The notes beneath the pieces are model-generated. The model was not told the DNA's origin and did not search any database. It saw only the letters and a program-made list of their open reading frames with translations. From Saksenaea vasiformis B4078 (taxonomy: Eukaryota; Mucoromycota; Mucoromycetes; Mucorales; Saksenaeaceae): a stretch of DNA of 27,807 nt. This document shows, piece by piece, positions 1 through 9,674 of this stretch (positions are counted from its first letter, which is position 1; the number at the start of each line of letters is the position of its first letter). The stretch lies in the NCBI GenBank assembly GCA_000697055.1, contig JNDT01001829.1:1-27807 (forward strand). Reading direction: 5' to 3'. The position numbers and the translations under genes were made by a program.

Positions 1-254
1 AAAACTGATAAAAATTTGGAACTTTGTCAGGCTTTCCCTCCAAAAATGGCAGTAATATAGCGTAGATAATAGGCAGGAAAAGATAGAAAGTAATATATGC
101 TATGTAGTTCAGATCTAGAATATTAGATACCAAAAGAAACCTGCTGGGCCTAAGAGTAACTTTCGGGTCTCTACAGGAACTAGTGCCCCTGAATGGAGAT
201 ATTTTGGAACCTAACGATATCTACAGCAACCCGATTTCCCATGGTGGATACTGT

Positions 255-1055
255 ACTTACATCAACTTGGTTTCCAGATGGGCGCATAATTTATTGGAGC
301 AGCATAAAAAAATGTTCAATGTTAGTAAATAGAGGATGATTTGATTGCCTTTTCACTTACCCCGATGGTAATCAGGCCAAAAAGCCTGGGCCAAGCCCGC
401 ACCTGAGTCCGGTGGGGCCAGCTTGGGGTTGTTTCTGGTGACGAGGACCAGTGTTAAGAGAGTACGCCGTGCAGAGGACTTGAAGCGATGCAAACGTCTG
501 GCAAAGTTCTGCTGTCGAAGTTGGATAAGGCAGCGTGCGATAATACTTGCTTACCTGGTGGTGAACAGGGAGCTACACCACAGCCAGGACGGTTCGGGAC
601 AGCGGTCATGCAGGCTATCAATAGACAAAAAATCATGAATAATTGTATGTATATAAATTGACATCTTTACCGGGGATGTTAAAGAGAACAGAGACAAAGA
701 AAAAAAAAACCTGTGCTTATCTTGAAACATTTTTACTGCTTTGCGATGGAATACTGGGAATCCATCACCGAAGTACCTCAATGCAAAAAACGATTTTTTG
801 TTTCAATGAGACATTTCCTTATCGTGAGACATTTTTACTGCTTTCCGACGGGATATCGGAAAACCATCACTGAAGCACCTCAATGCAAAAACGAAGTGAC
901 TCACACGCGAATTATTCGTAGGATTGACGCAAAGCAAACTACTTCTCGCCGCAAAGATGCATCAATTCCCAGCGCTAAATTTATTCAACTTGAACGTAAA
1001 AGAGCATAGCTGACGCAAACATTGATTCCAAATCCAGTATTTGCTGTCTTTAACA
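255..1055. repeat. Left copy of a dispersed repeat, diverged
   Basis: This stretch matches 24999-26047 in the same orientation, in ordered blocks. The first block runs from about 255 to 361 against 24999-25106. A 26-base block at 588-613 is identical to 25357-25382. A block at 660-680 (ACCGGGGATGTT) matches 25434-25453. A last block near 1014-1052 (ATCCAGTA core) matches 26011-26047. The spacers between blocks differ in length and sequence. On the minus strand both copies show GGTAAGT and TTTACTAAC in equivalent places, which resemble a donor and branch site, but no good acceptor follows. No protein-coding domain was recognised. It may be the remnant of a transposable element or of a non-coding repeat. 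The homology is seen directly; the class is unknown. Confidence 0.75.
727..897. repeat. Two-unit tandem repeat, period 102 bp
   Basis: Two units of about 69 bases begin ACATTTTTACTGCTTT at 727 and 829 and end with CTCAATGCAAAAA. They differ by scattered substitutions. The unit resembles the TTTGCA...GAGAC...ATCACTGA motifs of the minisatellite at 25545-25870 in the other repeat copy. Both copies therefore seem to carry a local tandem array at the same internal position. Confidence 0.7.
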
Positions 1056-1302
1056 TCCGAAGATTAACTGGAGGTATTTATTCGCTGATTTCTGATTCCG
1101 AAGATTAACTCGTCATTTTTATTGGCACAGAACACCACAGACACCGCAGGCGAGCCGAGGATGATGGCTCTCGATGCGGAATTTAAAAAATGTTTTTTTC
1201 CCTTCTTCTGCGTGCAAAAAAAAAAAGATCGTTTGGCAAGTCACTGAATTGACCCCCTCCACACAAACAATTTTTCAAAGGCAGCTGGTTAGTTGGTTGA
1301 CC
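1056..1302 (+). promoter_or_regulatory. Upstream region of the Mrp51 gene
   Basis: This 247-base stretch lies between the left repeat and the Mrp51 start. A 13-base direct repeat, CCGAAGATTAACT, occurs at 1057-1069 and 1098-1110, 41 bases apart. An inverted CCAAT box (ATTGG) lies at 1121-1125. No TATA box is obvious. Whether the repeated motif is a binding site is not known. The reading frame is open upstream of the start codon to 1174, but those extra residues are low complexity. Confidence 0.35.
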
Positions 1303-2223
1303 ATGGACAAGTCATTCGCATCATTGTTGCGAAACTCACGACTCGCGAGCTTCGACCGCAGCCTTCCACGAGTATACACAGCACCGAAATCATGCAAAAA
1401 GGTTGGCGACTGGGGTCTGAAACGCACCCTCCCCACCGTGATCCGCACACGCTATGCCACCATCAGCGACCTTGACACAGCCGAGCACCAGACACCTTGG
1501 CAGAGCGGTGAAGGCCAGGTTTTGTTTGTGAAGCGCTGGAAGGAAAACTTCCCCAACTCCAAAAGACCCGTACCACGACCAGAGACCGAAGAACACAATG
1601 TCGCGTTAATGTCACATGCCGAGTTCAAACGATTTTTGAAGGAAGCAGCAAAGAAGGCACCCGAATTCAAAGCCAAGCTTGAAAAGAAAGAACTGGTTCC
1701 CGATCAGCTGTGTGAATACCTCAATGTTAACTTCAGTGACAAGCCTGCAACACCTGTCGTTGGACCTACCTATAGCGAATACGAACATGGTTGGGGCTAT
1801 CCCGTATTGGGTCGTGTCCTCAACAGCGATAAGCAAGGTCATGCTGTCGGTATTGGTGGCGTTGTTGCTTTGTTGTCCAAGCACAGTGCCATTGGTCTGA
1901 GAAACACTGGTGATAGACGTGTGCGCACTTTCTATGTTAAGGATGCCGAAATCGATGAACAGGGTCGACCCATTGTCACTGTTGATCTCCAAGCTCCAGG
2001 TTCAACCGTCTCCTCCATCATGGATGACGACTTTGCGAATCAAGCAACCGACTACGCACAATCCAAGTTTGGATCGATGAGTGCTGATGAAATGTTCCGT
2101 CTTAAGCCACGCAGAGACGCACCCATTAAGGAGGATGAAGAGAATGTTGAACCTAATCCGAGACATCAATTCCTTATGGCCCGTATCAATGGCTTGTTAA
2201 AAACAACCGAATCAAAAGATTAA
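1303..2223 (+). CDS. MRP51: Mitochondrial small-subunit ribosomal protein Mrp51 (bS1m)
   Basis: This is a 306-residue, intronless gene. The N-terminus reads LLRNSRLASFDRSLPRVYT, followed about 45 residues later by a TAEHQTPWQSG segment. This arrangement is typical of fungal Mrp51, a component of the mitochondrial small ribosomal subunit needed for mitochondrial translation and, in yeast, linked to the 5' leaders of mitochondrial mRNAs. The middle carries GVVALLSKHSAIGLRNTGDRRVRTFYVKDA split across a conserved glycine-rich stretch. The C-terminus is acidic and basic low complexity. I chose the ATG at 1303 because the conserved family start begins there; an in-frame ATG at 1174 would add 43 non-conserved residues. 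The basic N-terminus is consistent with mitochondrial import. The gene converges on the RCC1-type gene, with stop codons 43 bases apart. Family assignment is from recognised conserved segments, without a search. Confidence 0.85.
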   Translation: MDKSFASLLRNSRLASFDRSLPRVYTAPKSCKKVGDWGLKRTLPTVIRTRYATISDLDTAEHQTPWQSGEGQVLFVKRWKENFPNSKRPVPRPETEEHNVALMSHAEFKRFLKEAAKKAPEFKAKLEKKELVPDQLCEYLNVNFSDKPATPVVGPTYSEYEHGWGYPVLGRVLNSDKQGHAVGIGGVVALLSKHSAIGLRNTGDRRVRTFYVKDAEIDEQGRPIVTVDLQAPGSTVSSIMDDDFANQATDYAQSKFGSMSADEMFRLKPRRDAPIKEDEENVEPNPRHQFLMARINGLLKTTESKD

Positions 2224-2266
2224 GTAGATTTCATTGTAATAAAAAGAAAAAGTTGTATAGAATGGT

Positions 2267-3423
2267 TTACTTTTCCAAGTCCTGTGTGATGATGAATGAG
2301 TTCCAGCGACCTGCGTAACAATCCATGCTTTTTTTCTTATCAAAAAAAGAACAACGACGGAAGACAGGATCATAGGTTGCCGTGTCTTGCAATGGTCGTC
2401 CCAGTTGGCCATATTTGTCTATCACCTAACCATCAGCATGTTTTGCTGCAAGCAAAACAGGGACTTACTGCTTCCACATGTCCATACATTTCCTTCGTCT
2501 AAGTTGATCCATTTAGCTCAAGCTGGACGGCTACTCTTTTTTCTTTTATTTACCATCAATAACGATTGTGTGCGCTGCACCGCAGGCAACCTTGACGACG
2601 TTCACTTCGACTTCTTGATCATGTTCGTCCCTGAATATGGCTAATCCTACCGTGCCTTGATCTTCGGGTTGGTCTTCCTCTTCTTCTAGCCATCCCAGTC
2701 GACCCTCCTTATTCCATCCAAAGGTATACAGGTCACCGTTCAAGCTAACTGCAGAATGAAATAGACCACATGCGACTGCACCTTGTGCACTTGCCAAGCC
2801 CGAAAAGTAACTGACTGGCTGCGGGTCATCTTCAACAGATTGCATGGTATGATAGTCAAATCCAAGTTGAGAAAATCGGTTACTGCCTAATGCATAGATT
2901 GGCTCCGCACCTAATGTAAAAAATAGCACATGGGTTTTTGAGGATGCCATGGCGCGGACAGGTGGTACGCGTATCGTTCGGAAAGATTCATTAGAGGTAT
3001 AAGCGTTAACTTGACCCGACGTTTTCAGTACGTAAATGGTATTTGACTGTTCCAAGCAGACCACGTCTTTGGCGTCGGTCGTCAACATATGAGGTTCTGC
3101 TTCCTGGCTGCATAACCAGACGTTGCCATCGTCATCGAGCATACCGATTCCTTCGGCACGCGCAAACAGTTTAACAATGACGCCAGATGGGAACTGATAG
3201 TTTGATTCAAGGAATCCCAAAGTTTCGATTGCGTTCTCCTCTTGAAAAGCATGAGCATGTTGCGCTGAGACACGGTTCCGTTACCTGTTAGACAAAATGT
3301 TGTCTCCCAAGTAGCCAACACCGTCTTACAGCAATCAGACTGACATTGTGGTGTTGCGATTCGAATACATTCTTGATTACCACTTTGACGAAATGCATTA
3401 AAACCAAACGAATATAACAACAT
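2267..3423 (-). CDS. RCC1-repeat protein (Ats1/RCCD1-like), 4 exons
   Basis: The exons are 3423-3285, 3240-2554, 2498-2469 and 2418-2267, giving 335 residues. The introns are 44, 55 and 50 nt, all GT-AG and all phase 1. The protein opens with YSFGFNAFRQSG and contains further RCC1-type blades: ALGSNRFSQLGFD, TFGWNKEGRLGW, then EGNVWTCGSNKYGQLGRP, which forms only when the 30-nt third exon is joined to exon 4. The protein ends with CYAGRWNSFIIT and a short tail. RCC1 repeats fold into a beta propeller. Family members act as Ran exchange factors or as scaffolds in chromatin, microtubule or trafficking processes. The small size and the start on a propeller blade resemble yeast Ats1 or animal RCCD1 rather than the Ran exchange factor itself. 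The precise role cannot be told from sequence. It diverges from the Rgd2-like gene across 586 bp. Confidence 0.82.
2469..2498 (-). other. 30-nt microexon of the RCC1-type gene
   Basis: This exon is preceded by an acceptor ending AACTTAG and followed by GTAAGT. It encodes EGNVWTCGS within an RCC1 blade. The flanking introns (2553-2499 and 2468-2419) are 55 and 50 nt. Skipping it preserves the frame, since 30 is divisible by three, but removes the core of one blade. Confidence 0.8.
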
Positions 3424-4009
3424 AACTGAGAAATCAAAAAGACTGAGAGGATTTTATTATTATTATTATTATTTTTATTTTTTCATTAAAAAATAATACA
3501 AGCTGACAGAAGCATTTCTTGTCTGTCAGGATGTCCATCCTTCTTTGTCGGATCTAATGATGATCTTTAGCTGTATCGGACAGAAATCGATGGCGTAGAT
3601 TGCGATGAATATAGAATGATCTGATAAATGAATCTTTTTTTTCTCCTTCTGTTTTTAGGTGTGGGAAGGTGAATTATAGATTGTTGAACATAGAAACATC
3701 TACTTTTCTCTTACGATAATTATGGTTTTCTGGTCGTGACTTTCACTATTTTGGTACTAGCAAACATGAAAGCCAACTCTCTCTCTCTCTCTCCCTCTCA
3801 AAAGAACCAACATAAATAAATCAGCACATAACTGTTCCAAACACGCCATTTCTTTGCCTACGCCCTTTCCTTTTTTTTATTTATTTATTTTTCATTCATG
3901 GTAAAGCACGAGGAAACCAGTTGTGACTATTTTGAGAAGCTTTTAACCTTTTCACTTACTTTTCTCAATTTTTCTCTTCTTTATTCTTTCCAAACTTTTC
4001 CAGCAACCT
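3424..4009. promoter_or_regulatory. Shared divergent promoter, RCC1-type and Rgd2-like genes
   Basis: This is 586 bp between two divergent start codons. It holds an (ATT)n run near 3455-3475, an AT-rich block at 3476-3500, a CT microsatellite at 3777-3799, and pyrimidine-rich DNA from 3865 up to the Rgd2-like ATG at 4010. The stretch before that ATG, CTTTTCCAGCAACCT, resembles a splice acceptor, so an intron in the 5' UTR is possible. No specific factor site can be supported. Confidence 0.5.
3777..3799. repeat. (CT)n microsatellite
   Basis: Eight CT units followed by CCCTCTC, about 210 bp upstream of the Rgd2-like ATG. It is pyrimidine-rich on that gene's coding strand. GA/CT tracts occur at similar places upstream of the bHLH and C2H2 genes in this window. 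Confidence 0.9.
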
Positions 4010-6785
4010 ATGCATCATCCATTCCAAGAATCCTTTTGGTCACCTACAGCGACGGTTGATGCCATTCCCAATTTCTCATACGGTCTTGATGTTCTCCATC
4101 AGAAACTGCAGCAATCTGTGCAAGAGAACCAAGCGATCGTGGACTATTTGAAACGCCGCATTGCAACGGAACAAGTTTATGCTGATAAGTTGGCTACCTT
4201 GTCAGCAGCCCAAACCGTTTTTGAAAATGACCTCGGCGCTGGACTTAAAAAATGTTTTGAAGTGGTCTGTGGCGAGAGTACAGAATCCGCTCAGGAACAC
4301 CGCACACGCGCGGAGAATTTGACAACAACTGCCCTGGATCCTCTCGAACGTTTTGCAGCCAGGTACCGCCGCATTATCTCGCAGACAAAGTCCGACATCG
4401 ATAGACACATTGCCCACTTTGAAGCCCTGGCTCGGGCAGCCAACCAGGCCCGTTCCTATTACAATACCAAATGCAATGCAGTGCAGCAACTATGTCCGGA
4501 TTTTGTAGCCTACCGTCTCGGATGCCGGACATTTGAACGTGGGAAGATCGTAGACCTCCTGGATCACATGCAAACAGATCTCCTACTCTCTTTGACAGGT
4601 CTCTCCATCCTACAATGGATACAAGCTTACTGTAAAGCGTCCTATGGTGAAGAATATAATGATGATCGTGATGATACGCTGGCCATCTGTCGAGACCTCG
4701 TATCTTATGGATTTTTAAATCCTGCACCAGCGGTTGGGTCACCCACTTTCGATCCTTCGGAAAATGCTCAGTATGTTATTTGGAAACCCTCTATCGAAGG
4801 AGAAACGTTACCTACCACAGGTGGAGGTATTACCAGTTTACTAGGTCGATGGGGTGGACAGAAAAACCAAGAAGACATGTTAAGAACTTTGGTTGAAGAA
4901 ATGAATGACGCCGACGATAAGTACAGGAAAACCATTCAACAAGCAGAAAAAATGCGCATGATGACAGAAGAAATACTTGTAACGTTTCTATTTATCTATT
5001 TATTCAATCTTTGATGACAGAGTCTATAGTTCGCTCATTACGAAGAAATGGAAAGTCTTGAATTGGAACGGATCCAGACAATTAAACAAGGCAAGTCAAA
5101 AATAAAATAAAGTAAAATAAAATTCAGGGGTTCTAACTAATCACGCAACGCATAGCATTTGTCAGTGTTGCAGCTGCGTTGTCCAACACAATTCCGTTGT
5201 GTAAAGAAATGTACGACCGTATCATGTTGTACCAAGAAACATTCCAACCAGACAAGGATATCCAATTCATTGTGGAGCAATATCATACAGGACGTTTCTG
5301 TCCTCGACCAATGATTTATGCCAACCGTTTCTATGGATGCGCTACAGGTAAAAGAACAACAACAAGAAGAAGAAGATCATCTGAGTTGAATTGTGTTGTA
5401 GATCAAGTGTTTGGCGTAGCTTTGGAAGAATTCGGGTCGACGCACAAGATTCACGTCCCACCACTGATTTCCCAGGGCCTGCAAATGATCGAATCCGGTA
5501 AGATGGGATGATCTCTTTTTCGCACGGGGTTATTAAAAACCAGTACCAGGCTTGGCGCAGTTATACGAAGAAGGTGTGAAAAAAAAACTTTTTTTTATGT
5601 TTGTGAAAAAAGCAAATAACGGTGTCTTGAGGCTTTTAAAACAGAAAGGAGAAAAGTCTGGACTATACAATTACCACTTGATCAAATCCATGCTGCGCGC
5701 AGCAAAGTCAACTTTCCGAACTGCAACGTAGCAGAGGCGCTAAAAGATGTCGATCTTTTACTATTAGCATCACTTATCCGATTGTATTTTATGGAACTTC
5801 CCGAATGTCTATTGACCTTTGAACTCTACGAACCCATCAAACTCTTGTACAGCAACCGTAGGTGTCCCATGCAATTTGCACATTTAAGCACGTTACTGAA
5901 TTCTATGTCTTAGATTCATTACCGGAGGATGGGCGAATTTTATCGATTAGCAAACTCCTGGCGACTTTGCCATCCGCGAATTACTATACGTTGAAAGCAT
6001 TGATGGAACATTTCCACATGTAAGTTTTTATTTTTGGGGGGGTTCATGCATCGGCGGAGGAAATGTTCGTCCGACTTTTTCTCTATCTTATTATTATTAT
6101 TATTATTATTAGACTCACCACGGCTGGCGACGAGGAGAGCGAGATTGTTCTTTTAAATGCACTTGCGGCGCAATTTGGTCATCTGTTGATACGACCGCAG
6201 ATTGAGTCCACATTAAACGTCCATGAACGACATCCGCAGCGAGTGGTGCGCGATTTGATTCGATACGTTAAAGTTGTTTTTTCTTCCGAGTCTATAAAAG
6301 CTCATGAAGAGCATGTACATCGTCGGATCATTGTTGCATCTAATAACGCCGAGGTGGTTTCCAAAGAGCCTTCCCTGGAAGCACCTTCTGTCGCCTCCTC
6401 GGCATCCTCGGGATCCTATCAGGTAACGACGCCAACGACGGCGCATATGGAGCGCCCGCCCGGTATGGAGAGTCCAGCGAAACCAGCCACACCACCGAGG
6501 CGACGAACATTGCTCTCGTTCATGCGAAGAAGCTCAAGCGAGCAACCCGGTCATGGGCGTGAGGGGGGCATTGCAGCAGCCTGCAGGCCCATTCCCATGC
6601 CATCCTCCAGTACCTTATTTGAAGACCCTGATGAAATGTTCAGTCAAAGCAGCCCGCCGCAGCCGCCCGCCACAAACCACCCTCCTCCTCCCCATCATCA
6701 TCACCAACGCACCGTGTCACTAAGCACAATTGATACCGCAGACCAGTCCGGTCTTGATTCCTTTTTTGAAGATGAAGATATCTAA
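4010..6785 (+). CDS. RGD2: Rgd2-like Rho GTPase-activating protein (F-BAR, DEP, RhoGAP), 8 exons
   Basis: The exons are 4010-4978, 5030-5090, 5156-5347, 5402-5497, 5544-5573, 5645-5857, 5914-6019 and 6113-6785, giving 779 residues. Residues 6-160 are an F-BAR half beginning FWSPTATVDAIPNFSYGLDVL. About 180-262 is a DEP domain (LSILQWIQAYCK, YGFLNP). The F-BAR second half covers 285-400 (HYEEMESLELERI). RhoGAP covers about 409-600, with VFGVALEE, IRLYFMELPECLL and LPSANYYTLKALMEHFH. This DEP-in-F-BAR plus RhoGAP order is characteristic of fungal Rgd2, a GAP for Cdc42/Rho5 in yeast that acts at the plasma membrane in polarity and wall signalling. The tail is Ser/Pro-rich with a basic PPRRRTLLSFMRRS patch and a short His/Pro run. 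Intron 2 is GC-AG. Intron 3 is stop-free. Intron 4 has two in-frame acceptors, 5543 and 5549. The canonical arginine-finger motif is not evident. Confidence 0.87.
5091..5155 (+). other. GC-AG intron in the Rgd2-like gene
   Basis: The exon end AAACAAG is followed by GCAAGT, the strong consensus of GC-type donors. A CTAACTAATC branch site and a GCATAG acceptor follow. The 65-nt intron is phase 1 and joins IQTIKQ to AFVSVAAAL in frame. No GT donor nearby restores this frame. Confidence 0.85.
5348..5401 (+). other. Stop-free 54-nt intron in the Rgd2-like gene
   Basis: The donor is GTAAAA and the acceptor TTGTAG, phase 1. It lies between the F-BAR region and the start of the RhoGAP domain (DQVFGVAL). 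The length is divisible by three with no in-frame stop, so retention would insert about 18 residues rich in Arg and Thr and leave the rest intact. Confidence 0.7.
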
Positions 6786-8308
6786 ACAAATAATAAACAA
6801 CACAAACGATTTTCTCCACTTGGCGTGTTACTTCTTAACCTCTATGCAGACCCTGAAGGAGAAAACCAATTTGACAGGAACCTTCCACCTTGTTTTTTTT
6901 TTCTTTCTTGCGGCATGCATGTGTAACTGACAAGAAACGGGATGAAACAACATCTAGGTTGTGGCCTGGCATTATGTGTGAAAAGTTTTTTCGATGCTCT
7001 AAATCAAAAAGAAACAAGTGTATTGCTGACACATAAACAGAATCCCAGACACAAAAAGATGCATAACATGGAAATCATTGTTAATATAACGATTTTTCCT
7101 TTTTATTTTTCTCCCTTTTCATTTCATTAAACGTTAAAGGTTATCGGTACAGTACCGAGGAAAAAAAAAAGAAATATTGCTCGTTGCCTTGGTTTCTTAT
7201 TTTTATGTTTTTCTGCCGGGAACAAGAGACCAATCGGTGATAGAACATGGCTTCCCTTACTTTTTTCCCCTGTCATTGTAGTGTGCAATATTCACATGGA
7301 TCATACTGCGTGCTTAGTGGCTTGTTCCCTTAAAAACACGTGTAGCAAAAAAGAAGAAAGATAGCTTTTTTTTTCGATCAAGGGGACGGCTGAGTTGCAA
7401 AAAAGATGTGTGAGAGTAGACGATGTTTTTAGGAGAGGGGTTATACAACAACAAGCTGGATCATTTTTTGGTTTAATCCCGATGGGAATATTTCTTTCTG
7501 TTTTACGTTTGCATCATGGTTGTCAGATTGCTTCTTTCTGTATGTAAGTAAAAGACGCCGCGACGCAAGGGGAGGCAGGAGTCTACATAGGTGCCATTGT
7601 GTTGACCTATTGGTTTTAGCACGATGCTTGACAGGAAAGGAACGGATCAACCCGTCTCAACGTGCCATAACCATATCGGGAAGTATGAGATAGCTTATTT
7701 GATCATGCATGCAACAACGAGTTTTTATTCTTTAGGCATTTTTTTTGTCATTTTAACACAAATGGCAAGAATAAAAGTGGTATAGTAATATATAGAAAGA
7801 GCGAAGGGAGGAAAAGGAAGAAGAAGACGAGAAGAAGAAAGAAAAAAAAAGTACATAGGATGTAAAAGAAAGTGAATAACTTTTTTTTTACCAAAGTATA
7901 TTACAACAACAATAAATTATATCTCTCGCTCTTTCTTTCTTCTTTAGTGAGAGTTCAACGATGAGCTCATGATAAAAAGAAGAAAGAGAGAGAGGGAGGG
8001 TGGGAGAGAGAGAGAGAGAGAGAGAGGGCCACTGGCCCACATAGGGATATTCACACATAAAACACATTACGAAGAGAGGAAAAGGTTCAGGAAATGATAG
8101 GGCGAAAAAAAAAGGCGGTCAACGCATATGTACATAAGATAGAATAATACAGCATATAGAGAGAAAGGACAATGAAAGATATGACGGAAATTAGTGAATG
8201 GTAAAAAAGAACAAAAAGAGGGAATGTGGATAATTCATGATGGAAAAACAATGCAAGGAACGGGTTGGTTATGGTATATAAAAAAAGAAAATAGGGAAGG
8301 TCGTTTAC
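6786..8308. other. Intergenic region between two convergent genes, no gene seen
   Basis: These 1.5 kb separate the stop codons of the Rgd2-like gene (+) and the bHLH gene (-). The reading frames present are short, rich in Lys/Phe from A/T runs, and match nothing I recognise. Visible items are a 13-base palindrome, CGGTACAGTACCG, at 7145-7157, a single CACGTG at 7337-7342, and a purine-rich belt at 7800-8110 that includes the GA microsatellite. Much of it is probably 3' UTR. Confidence 0.6.
7981..8028. repeat. (GA)n microsatellite
   Basis: An imperfect GA run with a central GGGAGGGTGGG interruption, in the 3' flank of the bHLH gene. It is likely to be length-variable between strains. Confidence 0.9.
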
Positions 8309-9651
8309 TTAAGAATGAATGGAGGGTTCGAATTTCACCGGGTAGTTCGTAATGGGACCTAAGTGTAAGAAAAAAGGTTAAACATACGTTATTTTTTTTT
8401 CTTTTGTCATACTTTTTGACATCGAGGGATAGACATTTGTAAGCATAGGGTGGTGGAGTTGATCTGCAGAAATGGAGATGAGAAGCTGTTTTGGCAAGCG
8501 GGTTTGATAATGCAACGTACAGTGATCTTCTGCATTGATACTTTTATCATCATCGCTAGGCTCCTCGCAAGGTGAGACCAGGTGCGTTGATTGAAAAAGG
8601 GTAGGGTCATTTCCAAAATAGACCATACCCCATTGCTGCTGCTGCTGTTGTTGTTGTTGCGCCTGCAAAGGCAATCCCATGGCCGCGACGGAGCCGCAGA
8701 GGGCGGCCGAAGACGACGACGGCGACGAAGAGGCCTCCAGCGACATGGCTGCCACGGGACTGGCGGTCGTCGTAATGGGATAAGCAGGGCCCACCGAGGA
8801 TACGGCTGCGGACGAGACCGAGGAGGTGGAATTGGACTTGAAACTGAAATGATCGTCGGGAAAATCAGGAATCGACACGCTGCTGTCGTCCTCCTCGGAA
8901 CCATCCTTAATGCGCTGTTTCAACTGTTCATTCAATTCTTGAAGTTTGGTAATGTATTTACGGAATTGTTCTTCCTTTTGAATTGTTTGTTTCACTGTTA
9001 GGTAGACAGTTAAGTTTCAGTCAGACGCGACAAATAAAAAAAAAATTTAAAAAAATTAAGCTTACCATATTCAAGTGTACGTTCGATAATCGTCCCTTTA
9101 GAAGGTCGACGATCATTTTGAAGATTCGGCAACGAATGCGCGAGTTGTTGAAATTTCGTATTCAGACTTTCACGACGAGCACGTTCAATGGCGTTATGCT
9201 CGGCACGTCGTTCAGCTTTCGAAGGAACCCTTATCAATAAAGGTGAATTGGCAATGAAAAAAATAAAATAAAGATGATCCTCTTCTTACTTTCTCGTAGG
9301 TGATTGCGGTTGTCTTTGTTGTTGCTGCTGTTGCTGTTGTTGTTGAATAGGATGTTCCTGGAATTGCATTGCTTGTTGAGGAAACATCACTGCATTAAAA
9401 AAAACAGTTTAGTATATTTTTTTAAAGAATTTGCTATGGTTACTTTGGTGACGGAACAACGCGGGTTGTTGGAATGCAGGACGATGTTGCAATGGTTGCT
9501 GATGCGATTGCAATGGTGCTGGTGATGAACCTGACAAGAACTGCGAATACATGCCTGGAGTTGGTTGGGTTTGTGTATAGAACATGGTCATACTAGGATC
9601 AAAAGCGCAAGACGGTTGCGAGGCGAATTGCCCGTTACTAGCGTTACTCAT
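8309..9651 (-). CDS. bHLH transcription factor with polyglutamine runs, 4-5 exons
   Basis: The exons are 9651-9444, 9389-9290, 9229-9066 and 8994-8413, with a probable last exon at 8358-8309, giving 367 residues. If the last intron is not removed, translation runs on to 8378 (362 residues). The N-terminus is Gln/Pro-rich with a run of about ten Gln. The basic region starts near residue 108 (AERRAEHNAIERARRESLN), and H114, E118 and R122 form the H-x3-E-x3-R pattern that reads CACGTG-type E-boxes. Helix 1 ends near residue 136. A loop (NLQNDRRPSKG) follows, then helix 2 and a continuous coiled coil to about residue 190 (TIIERTLEYVKQ, ITKLQELNEQL). The C-terminus is Ser/Ala-rich with a second Gln run. 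It should act in the nucleus as a dimer. The target genes and the exact subfamily are unknown. Confidence 0.85.
8359..8412 (-). other. Probable last intron of the bHLH gene
   Basis: The donor is GTATGA and the acceptor CTTACACTTAG, with a pyrimidine tract and TTTAAC as a possible branch site. Its 54 nt match the window's usual intron length. Splicing replaces the terminal MTKEKKITYV by SPITNYPVKFEPSIHS (after ...MSKS) ending at TAA 8311-8309. This is inference from signals; both ends are possible. Confidence 0.6.
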
Positions 9652-9674
9652 TGTATGTCCAAAAACAAGATAAT

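Noticed and set aside
454..636. Peptides starting near CMTAVPNR in both repeat copies (also 25190-25462)
   Set aside because: The shared residues come from the identical 26-base DNA block. Outside it the frames diverge with length changes, so coding constraint is not supported.
8325..8350. tRNA-like T-loop (GGTTCGAATTTCACC)
   Set aside because: No matching anticodon arm, D arm or acceptor stem lies upstream or downstream, and it overlaps the likely last bHLH exon.
8591..9001. Arg/Gly-rich open frame antisense to the bHLH gene
   Set aside because: It is the mirror of the Gln/Ser/Ala low-complexity coding sequence of the bHLH gene.
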